DNA of 13,915 bases from Planctomycetaceae bacterium (GTDB lineage: Bacteria > Planctomycetota > Planctomycetia > Pirellulales > UBA1268). The DNA lies in contig JABHNP010000184.1 in assembly GCA_018694455.1 (NCBI GenBank), forward strand, positions 1 through 13,915, written 5' to 3'. A program made the translations under genes and the position numbers. How positions within the stretch are numbered: the stretch's first letter is position 1; every line of letters starts with the position of its first letter. The notes below the pieces were generated by a model that searched no databases, was not told the DNA's origin, and worked only from the letters and a program-made list of their open reading frames with translations. This document shows, one piece after another, positions 7,944 to 13,915 of this stretch.

Positions 7944-8381
7944 TCAGGGGTTATTTCCAATGGTCTCTCGAATAAAACTTGTGACCATGGCCTTGAAAAC
8001 ATGGTGTAAACGACTCCAGTCACGATCTTCAGCCTGGCAGAAGACCACGTAACAGGCTGTTGGTGTGGCAAGAAAGCGAACTGCAGCAGTATTCGTCAAA
8101 TCAAGATATGAAAAGTTGAAATCAGCCCCAGAAAGCCTGCTTCCGAAAATATCTTCGGATTGAGGATATACCTCAAGATCTGGGTATTCTCCGCGGAGTT
8201 GTTCGGTCGTGGCGTTGATGAGGTATTCCGAATTGGCGTCGGCCGGCTGCCTACTCAGGGACCAGAAGGCCCCGTCGGGGGCTGATACAGTGATGCCAGA
8301 CACGCCATCAGGAGAGGTGTCTTCCTCAATAATCCAGTTGTCTGGGTATTCGAAGCGAATGCCATTTCGGTTGAATTCCAT
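7944..8381 (-). CDS. Small DcrB/PsbP-like uncharacterised protein
   Basis: Function unknown. The 145 residues open with GIRFEYPDNWIIEEDT and close with VFKAMVTSFIRE. This layout, 'F.YP.NW' at the start and a final helix with 'F..M..SF', is typical of the PsbP/DcrB-like alpha/beta fold. In between are a Ser/Pro segment (SAPDGAFWSLSRQP), an acidic region ending YPDLEVYPQ, and LDLTNTAAVRFL leading to a hydrophobic strand ACYVVFCQAED. There is no signal peptide or lipobox, so it is probably cytoplasmic, unlike DcrB itself. I recall similar short proteins from planctomycetes without a known role. The ATG at 8381 has GGAA 6 nt upstream. It is the first gene of the unit leading into terC and is divergent from flhA. 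Confidence 0.8.
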   Translation of the reverse strand: MEFNRNGIRFEYPDNWIIEEDTSPDGVSGITVSAPDGAFWSLSRQPADANSEYLINATTEQLRGEYPDLEVYPQSEDIFGSRLSGADFNFSYLDLTNTAAVRFLATPTACYVVFCQAEDRDWSRLHHVFKAMVTSFIRETIGNNP

Positions 8382-8386
8382 GCATA

Positions 8387-8432
8387 TTTCCGGAAAAAGA
8401 GGTTAAAAAGATTGGTCTGGAGCGGTCTAGAC
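8387..8432. promoter_or_regulatory. Divergent control region with palindromes and a 10-bp-phased direct repeat
   Basis: The 129 nt between the start of the 7944-8381 gene and the flhA ATG at 8511 should carry both promoters. Visible elements are the palindrome TTTCCGGAAA (8387-8396), the palindrome GTCTAGAC (8425-8432), and two heptamers, GGTCTGG (8414-8420) and GGTCTAG (8424-8430), exactly 10 bp apart on the same face of the helix. No convincing -35/-10 pair was found. A sigma-28 match (TAAAAAGA then GCGGTCTA) is poor. The elements could be operators but may be chance. Confidence 0.25.
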
Positions 8433-8510
8433 GCCTTTAGCCTCACAACGCTATCGTCACAGCCCATTTCATTTTACCATACCCAGCGGCCAAATCGCCG
8501 ACTCGCTTTT

Positions 8511-10628
8511 ATGGCTCGTTCTCCAGGTACTTCGACGGCTTTTTCTCGCATTGCTGCAGGCCATGTGGCCGATCTTGCTATCCCTGTTGTGATTCTTCTT
8601 GCTGTTCTAGTGGTCTTGGCACCAGTCCCGGCATCAGTTGTTGATCTTCTATTGTCTGCAAACCTCACAGTTGCAGTTCTCGCGCTTCTCGGTTCACTTG
8701 CTGCACGTACGCCTCTTGAAATGGCTGTGTTCCCTAGTTTCCTACTTGCGGCTACTCTTGTCCGGCTTGTCCTTAATATCGCAACAACACGTCTGATTCT
8801 TTCTCAGGCCGGCACAGTTGGAGATATTGCAGCTGGTGATGTGGTGCAAGCTTTCAGTAGTTTTGTAGCAGCTGATAATCTTGTTGTTGGCGTTGTTGTT
8901 TTTGCCATTATTGCGGTCATTCAATTTGTAGTACTGACTGCAGGCGCCACTCGTACGAGTGAGGTTGCAGCTCGATTTACGTTAGACGCGCTCCCTGGGC
9001 GTCAGGCTGCGATTGATGCTGAAGTGTCATCAGGTGGTCTGTCACGAAGTGACGCTCGACAACTTCGAGTTGAATTACAGCGTCAAGCTGAATTTTATGC
9101 AAGTATGGACGGTGCTAGTCGTTTCGTCCGAGGTGAGGCTGTGGCAAGTGTTGTTATTGTCTTGGTCAATCTCGTTGGCGGATTTGCAATTGGCGTTGGC
9201 CAGCTTGGTATGCCGGCCACCAAAGCCGCTGGCTTGTATGCGCGGCTTACGATTGGTGATGGTCTGGCGAGTGCTGTTCCTTCGCTTCTTGTTTCTGTTG
9301 CAACCGGTTTACTTCTTTCTCGATCAACAATGAGGCAAAATTTGCCTCGTGAGCTTGGGCGGCAATTATTCGCAAGGCCAACGCTACTGCTTGTAACAGC
9401 CGCTTTCCTCGGTCTTTTGGCACTTTCTGAGCTGCCGACTGTTCCGTTAGCAGTTATGGCGGTGGGAACGGCGATGGCGGCCTGGTTGCTTACTTCAACG
9501 TCGCTCAAAGGAATCTCAACAGAATCAACGGTTGATCGCCAAAAATCAACTCCTCAAGGCAACTCTCCAATCGAGACAATCCTGGGTCAAAACCGTCTGG
9601 TTGTACGTGTAGGGCAAGATTTTGTCGGTCTTGTTACCGGAGACCAGCCGAGACTGCCTGCAGTCGTTGAAGGTGTGCGTCATCGCATCGCTGAAGATCT
9701 CGGTGTCATTGTACCGGCGGTGCTTTTTCGTGATGACGCTACGCTCGATAAGACGCAATGGATTATGGAACTAGACGGTGACCCAATTGATGATCCCGTT
9801 ATGCCCGCAGGTCAGTGGCTTTTGGTTCCTAGTTCAAGCGATGACGTGACTCGTCATCGCTGGCGGAAAAATCGTGATGCTGTAGTGGATATTCTGCCAA
9901 CACAATGTGTCCGATGGGGCAGTCCGGCAGAAGCTGAAGAAGTGGTGAGTCGAGGCGGGCATGCCTTTATTGGTGAAGATGCAATTGCGTATATATTCGA
10001 AGCAAATCTCCGACAATGTGTTGATCGGCTTTTGTCTCGAGATCAAATGGCTCGAATGCTGGAGTCACTGCGGGTCACTGAGCCTGCCACCGTCGATCAA
10101 ACCGTTCCGGATGTTGTAAGCGTGGCCACCGTACAGCGAACATTACAGTGTTTATTGAGGGAAGGTCTGCCCATAAAACCACTGGCAGTTCTTCTTGAAG
10201 CTATTGCTGACCATGCGGCTGAGGGACATGTTCCAGAACAACTTGCAGAAAAGTTACGGCCACACCTTGCGCGTACGATTGTCCGGCGCCTTCGCGACTC
10301 GGAAGGTCGTCTCACGGTTATTGAAGTGACGCCGAGTGCGGTTGAGTCGTTAACCGCTTCAGGGGCTGGGGTGGCATCACGGTTGGAGCAAAAGCAACTA
10401 CTTACTGAGTTACGTAGAGCGTTGCGTCCTTTGCGAGAACGGGGTCGACAATGCGCGATTTCGGTTTCTTCAGAGCGTCGAGAAGCTTTTGCTGAGCACA
10501 TGCGAGCAGCGGGCGTAGAAACAGCCGTTGTTGCTGATGCTGAGGTGCAGGGTCAATCTGGTATCGAAATCTTTGCAACGATCGGAAAACCAGGCAGCGT
10601 GCTACAGGTTCACACCAGAGCGGCTTGA
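8511..10628 (+). CDS. flhA: Flagellar biosynthesis protein FlhA (type III export gate)
   Basis: Inner-membrane export-gate subunit of the flagellar type III secretion apparatus. It forms the nonameric ring that couples proton flow to export. From the ATG at 8511 it has 705 residues, the usual length; an upstream TTG at 8412 would add 33 basic residues not seen in the family. Eight or so membrane helices fill the first ~330 residues. The cytoplasmic FHIPEP loop (RTSEVAARFTLDALPGRQ, then FYASMDGASRFVRGE) lies between helices 4 and 5. The C-terminal half is the soluble FlhA-C ring domain, which docks chaperones. In the loop the positions equal to Salmonella Lys203 and Asp208 appear as Arg204 and Glu209 (alignment by eye). 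There is no clear Shine-Dalgarno. It is first in the motility block with fliA and flgM. Confidence 0.96.
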   Translation: MARSPGTSTAFSRIAAGHVADLAIPVVILLAVLVVLAPVPASVVDLLLSANLTVAVLALLGSLAARTPLEMAVFPSFLLAATLVRLVLNIATTRLILSQAGTVGDIAAGDVVQAFSSFVAADNLVVGVVVFAIIAVIQFVVLTAGATRTSEVAARFTLDALPGRQAAIDAEVSSGGLSRSDARQLRVELQRQAEFYASMDGASRFVRGEAVASVVIVLVNLVGGFAIGVGQLGMPATKAAGLYARLTIGDGLASAVPSLLVSVATGLLLSRSTMRQNLPRELGRQLFARPTLLLVTAAFLGLLALSELPTVPLAVMAVGTAMAAWLLTSTSLKGISTESTVDRQKSTPQGNSPIETILGQNRLVVRVGQDFVGLVTGDQPRLPAVVEGVRHRIAEDLGVIVPAVLFRDDATLDKTQWIMELDGDPIDDPVMPAGQWLLVPSSSDDVTRHRWRKNRDAVVDILPTQCVRWGSPAEAEEVVSRGGHAFIGEDAIAYIFEANLRQCVDRLLSRDQMARMLESLRVTEPATVDQTVPDVVSVATVQRTLQCLLREGLPIKPLAVLLEAIADHAAEGHVPEQLAEKLRPHLARTIVRRLRDSEGRLTVIEVTPSAVESLTASGAGVASRLEQKQLLTELRRALRPLRERGRQCAISVSSERREAFAEHMRAAGVETAVVADAEVQGQSGIEIFATIGKPGSVLQVHTRAA

Positions 10629-10761
10629 AGTTCGACCACCCATTTTCTGGAAAGCTTGGGAGTATAGGGGGGCAGCGGCAAGCCTTAGCGGAATGTTTGG
10701 CGTGGTTTTCGAATTCTAGCCGATGAAATGAAGTTGTGCCGGACACGGGTTCGAGCATATC

Positions 10762-10816
10762 CTCCCATCTGGTTGGGAGACCGACCAGCGGTTTGATCAT
10801 GGATGGTCGAGCCGCT
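10762..10816 (+). promoter_or_regulatory. Structured leader of fliA
   Basis: In the 213-nt gap between flhA and fliA, CTCCCA (10762-10767) and TGGGAG (10774-10779) form a 6-bp stem with a 6-nt loop, and AGCGG (10787-10791) can pair with CCGCT (10812-10816). The second stem ends 12 nt before the fliA Shine-Dalgarno. No T-tract follows, so these are not intrinsic terminators. They may be leader structures that tune FliA translation or mRNA decay. The rest of the gap shows no gene. Confidence 0.3.
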
Positions 10817-10828
10817 CTGAAAGCGATC

Positions 10829-10835
10829 AAGGAGG
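10829..10835 (+). promoter_or_regulatory. Strong ribosome binding site of fliA
   Basis: A full AAGGAGG lies 6 nt before the GTG at 10842 and fixes that start. It is the strongest Shine-Dalgarno in the window, in contrast to flhA, terC and fur, which have none or weak ones. It offsets the weaker GTG initiation codon. Confidence 0.8.
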
Positions 10836-10841
10836 AATGTT

Positions 10842-11633
10842 GTGGCGAAGGATTTCAGCCAACCACCACCGGAAGAGATGCTTGAACTTTGGAAGACTTT
10901 CAAGCAAGATCAGTCTGATCAGTCCCTGCGAAATCGTTTCATTGAAATCTTTTATCCGTTGGTGAAATACAACGCTGAAAGAATCTGGGCGAGATTGCCT
11001 GATGGAGTCGAACTTGATGACCTGATATCGTCAGGCACTTTTGGGCTTATGGATGCCATAGACGCCTACGATCTTTCTCGTGGTGTGAAATTTGAGACGT
11101 ACTGTGTGCCGCGAATACGGGGTGCAATGCTCGATGAGTTGCGCACAATGGACTGGGTTCCTCGTTTGGTTCGGAGTAAAGCGAGTAAGCTCAATGAAGC
11201 GATTAAGACGCTTCAGGCACGGTTGGGTCGAACGCCCGCAGATGCAGAGGTTGCGGCTCATATGGAACTGTCTGCAGCGGAGTTCGAAAAGCTCCTTGTC
11301 GATGCAAACGCAATAAGTCTCGTAAGCCTTAATAAGAAATGGTGCGAGACAGACAGTTCGAAAGATGTGCGTGAAATCGACATCCTTCAGGACAAAAAGG
11401 GAGAAGACCCCACTCGCCGTATTCAGAAGGGGGACCTTATGAGGCTTGTGACAAAAGGCCTCAATCGGAATGAGCGACTCATCATCATTCTTTATTACTA
11501 CGAAGAACTCACAATGAAAGAAATTGGTTTGACACTCGATCTTTCAGAGAGCCGGGTTAGTCAGATGCATTCTGCAATTGTTGAGCGACTGCAAAGTCAA
11601 TTGGTACCGAGACGCAAGGAGTTTGCGGCGTAG
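10842..11633 (+). CDS. fliA: Flagellar sigma factor FliA (sigma-28, WhiG/FliA family)
   Basis: RNA polymerase sigma factor for late flagellar genes. The 263 residues have the three sigma-28 regions: region 2 at about 30-108, with DDLISSGTFGLMDAIDAYD, VKFETYCVPRIRGAMLDELR and the FliA-type DWVPR; region 3 at about 110-170; and region 4 at about 200-258, with a helix-turn-helix in LTMKEIGLTLDLSESRVSQM. There is no region 1, as usual for the family. The GTG start has a perfect Shine-Dalgarno. The C-terminus is basic. The anti-sigma factor gene flgM lies 275 nt downstream and flhA lies upstream. Region 4 and the DWVPR signature make FliA much more likely than SigB- or SigF-type factors. Confidence 0.95.
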   Translation: MAKDFSQPPPEEMLELWKTFKQDQSDQSLRNRFIEIFYPLVKYNAERIWARLPDGVELDDLISSGTFGLMDAIDAYDLSRGVKFETYCVPRIRGAMLDELRTMDWVPRLVRSKASKLNEAIKTLQARLGRTPADAEVAAHMELSAAEFEKLLVDANAISLVSLNKKWCETDSSKDVREIDILQDKKGEDPTRRIQKGDLMRLVTKGLNRNERLIIILYYYEELTMKEIGLTLDLSESRVSQMHSAIVERLQSQLVPRRKEFAA

Positions 11634-11688
11634 GTGCGTGAAGTTAGGTAGTCTGTAGCATGGTTTTCGTAAAAATAAAAATTTGTTT

Positions 11689-11716
11689 TAAGATTCAGGT
11701 CAAAGGTAGACGATAG
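11689..11716 (+). promoter_or_regulatory. Possible sigma-28 promoter for flgM
   Basis: TAAGATTC (11689-11696), 12 nt, then GACGATAG (11709-11716) resembles the FliA consensus TAAAGTTT-N11-GCCGATAA, with six of eight matches in the -10 part. It lies about 190 nt before the flgM ATG, in the 275-nt gap after fliA. FliA-dependent expression of its own anti-sigma factor would be a normal feedback loop. The spacer is one base too long and the -35 match is partial. An unrelated TATAAA at 11718-11723 could instead be a housekeeping -10. The remainder of the gap is AT-rich and holds no gene. Confidence 0.25.
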
Positions 11717-11837
11717 GTATAAACTGGTGTGAGGTTGAGAGTCGGTCAATCAAATTCTAAATCGTCAGGGATGTCGTTTAGTTTTGAATGTTGGTCAATA
11801 GTACTAGGGCAGACTCAACAGATTTCAGTGAACCAAA

Positions 11838-11863
11838 AGCGTGGTGTGTTCGTATAACACGCT
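11838..11863 (+). promoter_or_regulatory. Hairpin in the flgM leader
   Basis: AGCGTG (11838-11843) is the reverse complement of CACGCT (11858-11863), with an alternative inner pairing GTGTT/AACAC around the loop CGTAT. It ends 32 nt before the flgM Shine-Dalgarno (AAGGAG, 11896-11901). No U-run follows directly, so it is more likely a leader structure or operator than a terminator for fliA. Confidence 0.4.
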
Positions 11864-11908
11864 CTTGGGGAAGCGGGGATCAATTCACGAACTGCAAGGA
11901 GTGCAACT

Positions 11909-12190
11909 ATGAATATTTCAGGTGTCAGTTCAGCGCACGGTTCAGTATCTGTGAGCGGTGTACAAGGTGTCGAAGCAACAGATGCAACAACGAAGACCCA
12001 GGCAGAAGGTCTTTCCGAGGTGCACGATAACATTTCAGTTTCAGTAGATGCTGTTCAGGCGGCGGAAACCGTAAGTGACGTACGCCTCGACAGGGTGAAC
12101 TCAATTCGATCTGCGATTGCAGATGGCACGTATGAGACCGCTGAAAAACTAGACGTGGCAATTGAGCGTTTGCTCGATCGGCTTTCGTAA
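11909..12190 (+). CDS. flgM: Anti-sigma-28 factor FlgM
   Basis: Binds FliA in the cytoplasm and blocks late flagellar transcription until the hook is complete, when FlgM is exported through the FlhA-containing gate. The 93 residues are typical in length. The N-terminal ~55 residues are Ser/Val/Thr-rich and would be disordered, as in known FlgM. The C-terminal half holds the FliA-binding helices with the family signature DVRLDRVNSIRSAIADGTYE, followed by TAEKLDVAIERLLDRL. The ATG start has AAGGAG 7 nt upstream. It directly follows fliA and is ended by a strong terminator, so it may be transcribed both with fliA and from its own promoter. Confidence 0.92.
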   Translation: MNISGVSSAHGSVSVSGVQGVEATDATTKTQAEGLSEVHDNISVSVDAVQAAETVSDVRLDRVNSIRSAIADGTYETAEKLDVAIERLLDRLS

Positions 12191-12224
12191 GCGAATCAGG
12201 TATTTGTGCCAACCGACAATAGAG

Positions 12225-12264
12225 AAAGCTCCTCGGGCAGGAAGATAGCCTGAGGAGCTTTTTT
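12225..12264 (+). terminator. Rho-independent terminator after flgM
   Basis: AAAGCTCCTCGGGC (12225-12238) pairs with GCCTGAGGAGCTTT (12248-12261) with only one G-T wobble, a 9-nt loop, and a run of six Ts at 12259-12264. This is a textbook intrinsic terminator closing the flhA-fliA-flgM block and separating it from fur. Confidence 0.93.
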
Positions 12265-12302
12265 GGCTCTATTGCTGAAGCTATAACCCTTTACGCAGTC
12301 TG

Positions 12303-12311
12303 TGCTATTAT
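12303..12311 (+). promoter_or_regulatory. Extended -10 promoter of fur
   Basis: TGC followed by TATTAT (12303-12311) fits an extended -10 element (TGN-TATAAT with one mismatch). No good -35 is found 16-18 nt upstream, which is tolerated for extended -10 promoters. It lies 39 nt after the flgM terminator and 84 nt before the fur ATG. The predicted transcript start is near 12318. Confidence 0.45.
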
Positions 12312-12321
12312 GAACCTAGCA

Positions 12322-12345
12322 GGAAGAACTTTGAAATATTCTTCC
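12322..12345 (+). promoter_or_regulatory. Dyad in the fur leader, possible operator
   Basis: GGAAGAA (12322-12328) and TTCTTCC (12339-12345) are perfect 7-bp inverted repeats around a 10-nt AT-rich centre. They lie just downstream of the predicted fur transcript start, a common place for a repressor site. It does not match the classical Fur box or PerR box, so autoregulation by this protein is only a guess. It could also act as an RNA hairpin. Confidence 0.4.
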
Positions 12346-12395
12346 GAGCAGCACGTCGAACCGGTCGTCCAGACCATGAGTGAGCAGTTATAACC

Positions 12396-12902
12396 ATGTC
12401 AGTAGACGCAAATTTTTCACTTGGCAGCGTGAACACGGCTCTTACGCCGCAAGAACGATTTGCCGAATTTATGCAGACACGAGGAAAGCGAATCACCCGT
12501 CAGCGACAGGTGATTGTTGATCACGTCATGACTCGTCATGAGCACTTTGATGCTGAGCAACTTCTCGTTGATCTCAAAAAAACGCCTGCGGGAGCACAGG
12601 CGAGTCGGCCGACGGTTTACCGGACGCTTAATGAAATGGTGGAAGCCGGTATATTGAAGAAGATGGAACTCGACGGACGTGCTGTCTACGAGCATGACTA
12701 CGGCTATCCTCAGCACGATCACCTGTATTGCACGAGCTGTCAAAAGCTCATTGAGTTTTCAAGTGAAGAATTCGCCAAACTTCGTAATGCTGTAGCAGAG
12801 ACGCATCAGTTTCGAGCACAGAGCCATCGACTTATCGTGTCGGGCATCTGTTTCGATTGCCGTAGTAAACGGGGCACGTCCCGTCATCAGGATCGTGTAT
12901 AG
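12396..12902 (+). CDS. fur: Fur-family metal-responsive transcriptional regulator
   Basis: Cytoplasmic dimeric DNA-binding repressor that uses a bound metal as corepressor. The 168 residues carry a short N-terminal extension (1-18), then a winged helix (about 20-95) with TRQRQVIVDHV and the recognition helix SRPTVYRTLNEMVEAGIL (70-87). The dimerisation domain contains HDHLYC (His107, His109) and two CXXC pairs, Cys112/Cys115 and Cys152/Cys155, a full structural zinc site. His48 and His50 fall near the position of the second metal site. It could be Fur, Zur or PerR; the HDHLYCTSC form and overall look favour Fur but the metal cannot be proved. The ATG start has no strong Shine-Dalgarno. It has its own promoter after the flgM terminator and is convergent with the sulfotransferase. 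Confidence 0.93.
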   Translation: MSVDANFSLGSVNTALTPQERFAEFMQTRGKRITRQRQVIVDHVMTRHEHFDAEQLLVDLKKTPAGAQASRPTVYRTLNEMVEAGILKKMELDGRAVYEHDYGYPQHDHLYCTSCQKLIEFSSEEFAKLRNAVAETHQFRAQSHRLIVSGICFDCRSKRGTSRHQDRV

Positions 12903-12927
12903 CGACACCTGTTACTAAAAGGTGTCG
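12903..12927. terminator. Perfect hairpin at the fur 3' end, possible bidirectional terminator
   Basis: CGACACCT (12903-12910) and AGGTGTCG (12920-12927) form a perfect 8-bp stem with a 9-nt loop, starting on the first base after the fur stop codon. No T-tract follows on either strand, so intrinsic termination is doubtful. Its place between convergent genes suggests 3'-end definition. Confidence 0.5.
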
Positions 12928-13013
12928 AGGCATTTGTGTCGCGTCTCTTCTTCTTGGATGGAGCACTTTTGTGTGGGGCGTGCATTTGAAACAACGGGTT
13001 TTGAGTAGTTAGT

Positions 13014-13915
13014 TTAGCTTGCAGATGGTTGTTTATAGCCATAACGTTGAATGAATGGCTCCCACCGTTGAGATATTTCGGAAACGATCCTCGCGTCATG
13101 CGGGTACGTATTTGTTGTGTATCCCTTCATTGATTCAGCTTGTTCTTCGAAGGCAGGGCGTACTTTATCGAAGCCCCCGAGATCTAGTTTCTCATATGCT
13201 TTTTCCATGCTCGATACAGGATTTGCAACAAGTTCTTCGTAATGTATTTCGTGCAGTTGTCCAGGATTGAGTTGTGCGCGGTCACGTTCAAATGCTGAGT
13301 ACATTGTGTCAAAACACTGGAATACATATTCCTCCGCATTTTTTTCAGAATCAATCTGCATCGATTGGACATGATGCAATGAATTCCAGAGCCTTTTGGT
13401 TGATGGAAATACGACAAATGGGTCTCGAACGATATGGAGAAAACGAGCTCCAGGGAACATGCCTGCCAGCACTGCCATTCGTGCGGTGTGTGTTGGGCTT
13501 TTTAGAATCGGTCGGCGAGCATCCCGGATCGCAAGCATTGCAATAAATCTTCGCAGGATGTCTTTCCACTGTTCCAGTTCCTCCGATGTAAGAGATTCAA
13601 GATCGAGGGCAGTTGGCTCAGCGGGCATCGTATTCGGGAACGCCATGCGTCGGTAAGGAGATGCGGCACCCATGTTCACAAGGGCAAACTCATCCTCCTG
13701 TGGACGATGCCAGCCGGCGGCGACATTATCCATCGGACGTTTGGCTGGCATTATCCATGCGAGAGCCGTTGTGAGGAAAGCCTCTGTGAGTAAAAAATGT
13801 CCAGGAGCAAAACATTGATATGTCGATGGGCAGCAAAAACGATCATCAAGCATGAGTATTTCATGCAGTAGGGTAGTGCCGCTTCGCCAGTGTCCGATAA
13901 TGAAAAGTGGTGGCC
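13014..13915 (-). CDS. Sulfotransferase, 5' end beyond the window
   Basis: Transfers a sulfonate group from PAPS to an unknown acceptor (glycan, peptide or small molecule). The first in-frame ATG at 13853 is not the real start: the frame continues to the window edge as PPLFIIGHWRSGTTLLHEIL, which contains the 5'-phosphosulfate-binding loop (GHWRSGTTLL) essential to the family. The 3'-phosphate-binding motif RFLHIVRDPFVVFPST is about 120 residues further on. The visible part is 300 residues. From the motif positions only a short N-terminus is missing. The C-terminal part, with LHEIHYEELVANP and a final RWEPFIQRYGY, is typical of the Sulfotransfer_3 group. The stop TAA is at 13016-13014. It is convergent with fur. 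Planctomycetes carry many such genes, and the substrate cannot be predicted. Confidence 0.92.
   Translation of the reverse strand, partial: PPLFIIGHWRSGTTLLHEILMLDDRFCCPSTYQCFAPGHFLLTEAFLTTALAWIMPAKRPMDNVAAGWHRPQEDEFALVNMGAASPYRRMAFPNTMPAEPTALDLESLTSEELEQWKDILRRFIAMLAIRDARRPILKSPTHTARMAVLAGMFPGARFLHIVRDPFVVFPSTKRLWNSLHHVQSMQIDSEKNAEEYVFQCFDTMYSAFERDRAQLNPGQLHEIHYEELVANPVSSMEKAYEKLDLGGFDKVRPAFEEQAESMKGYTTNTYPHDARIVSEISQRWEPFIQRYGYKQPSAS

Noticed and set aside
8412..8510. TTG start at 8412 extending FlhA by 33 residues
   Set aside because: The result is longer than usual for FlhA, and the basic, Gln/Ser-rich extension is not part of the family.
10654..10683. Terminator after flhA (GCTTG/CAAGC)
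   Set aside because: The stem is only 5 bp with a 20-nt loop and no T-tract.
10719..10726. GCCGATGA, seven of eight matches to the sigma-28 -10 element, before fliA
   Set aside because: There is no TAAA-like -35 at the required distance upstream (GCGT instead), so it is probably chance.
10749..10757. GGTTCGAGC resembling a tRNA T-arm
   Set aside because: The flanks do not pair and no anticodon or acceptor stem can be drawn.
11788..12030. 80-codon plus-strand frame overlapping the flgM start
   Set aside because: Out of frame with flgM, Cys/Arg-rich composition, and no ribosome binding site.

Overview
The window looks like chromosomal DNA of a member of the Planctomycetota. The grounds are family resemblance, not a taxonomic marker. 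Three uncharacterised proteins (225-692, 922-1506, 7944-8381) resemble families I know mainly from planctomycete genomes. The glycosyltransferase and sulfotransferase types, a planctomycete-like FlhA and an FliA/FlgM pair point the same way. Base composition is balanced by eye and codon use looks even across the genes. Some genes have good Shine-Dalgarno sequences (fliA, flgM) and several have none. I see no mobile element, rRNA, tRNA or CRISPR array.

Layout. At the left edge is the start of a gene on the minus strand (1-81), then an uncharacterised minus-strand gene (225-692). Divergent from these is a plus-strand pair: an uncharacterised protein (922-1506) followed 39 nt later by a compact SNF2-family helicase (1546-3315). 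After a 153-nt gap come mnmG (tRNA wobble-uridine modification) and, 16 nt after its end, a family-4 glycosyltransferase (5330-6640). Convergent to these on the minus strand are terC (6724-7746) and, upstream of it, a small DcrB/PsbP-like protein (7944-8381). Between those two is a 197-nt stretch with a strong hairpin.

The right half is a motility block on the plus strand: flhA (export gate), fliA (sigma-28) and flgM (anti-sigma-28), closed by a strong intrinsic terminator at 12225-12264. A Fur-family regulator (12396-12902) follows, with an extended -10 promoter and a dyad in its leader. Convergent to fur is a sulfotransferase whose 5' end runs off the right edge; its PAPS-binding loop is visible in the last 62 bases.

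Working together: flhA, fliA and flgM form the expected checkpoint, in which FlgM holds FliA until it is exported through the FlhA-containing gate. The remaining genes are housekeeping or accessory genes without an obvious common pathway. The best candidates for something undescribed are the 922-3315 pair (unknown protein plus SNF2 motor), conservative changes at two FlhA residues known to matter for proton-driven export, and the structured leaders in front of terC, flgM and fur.
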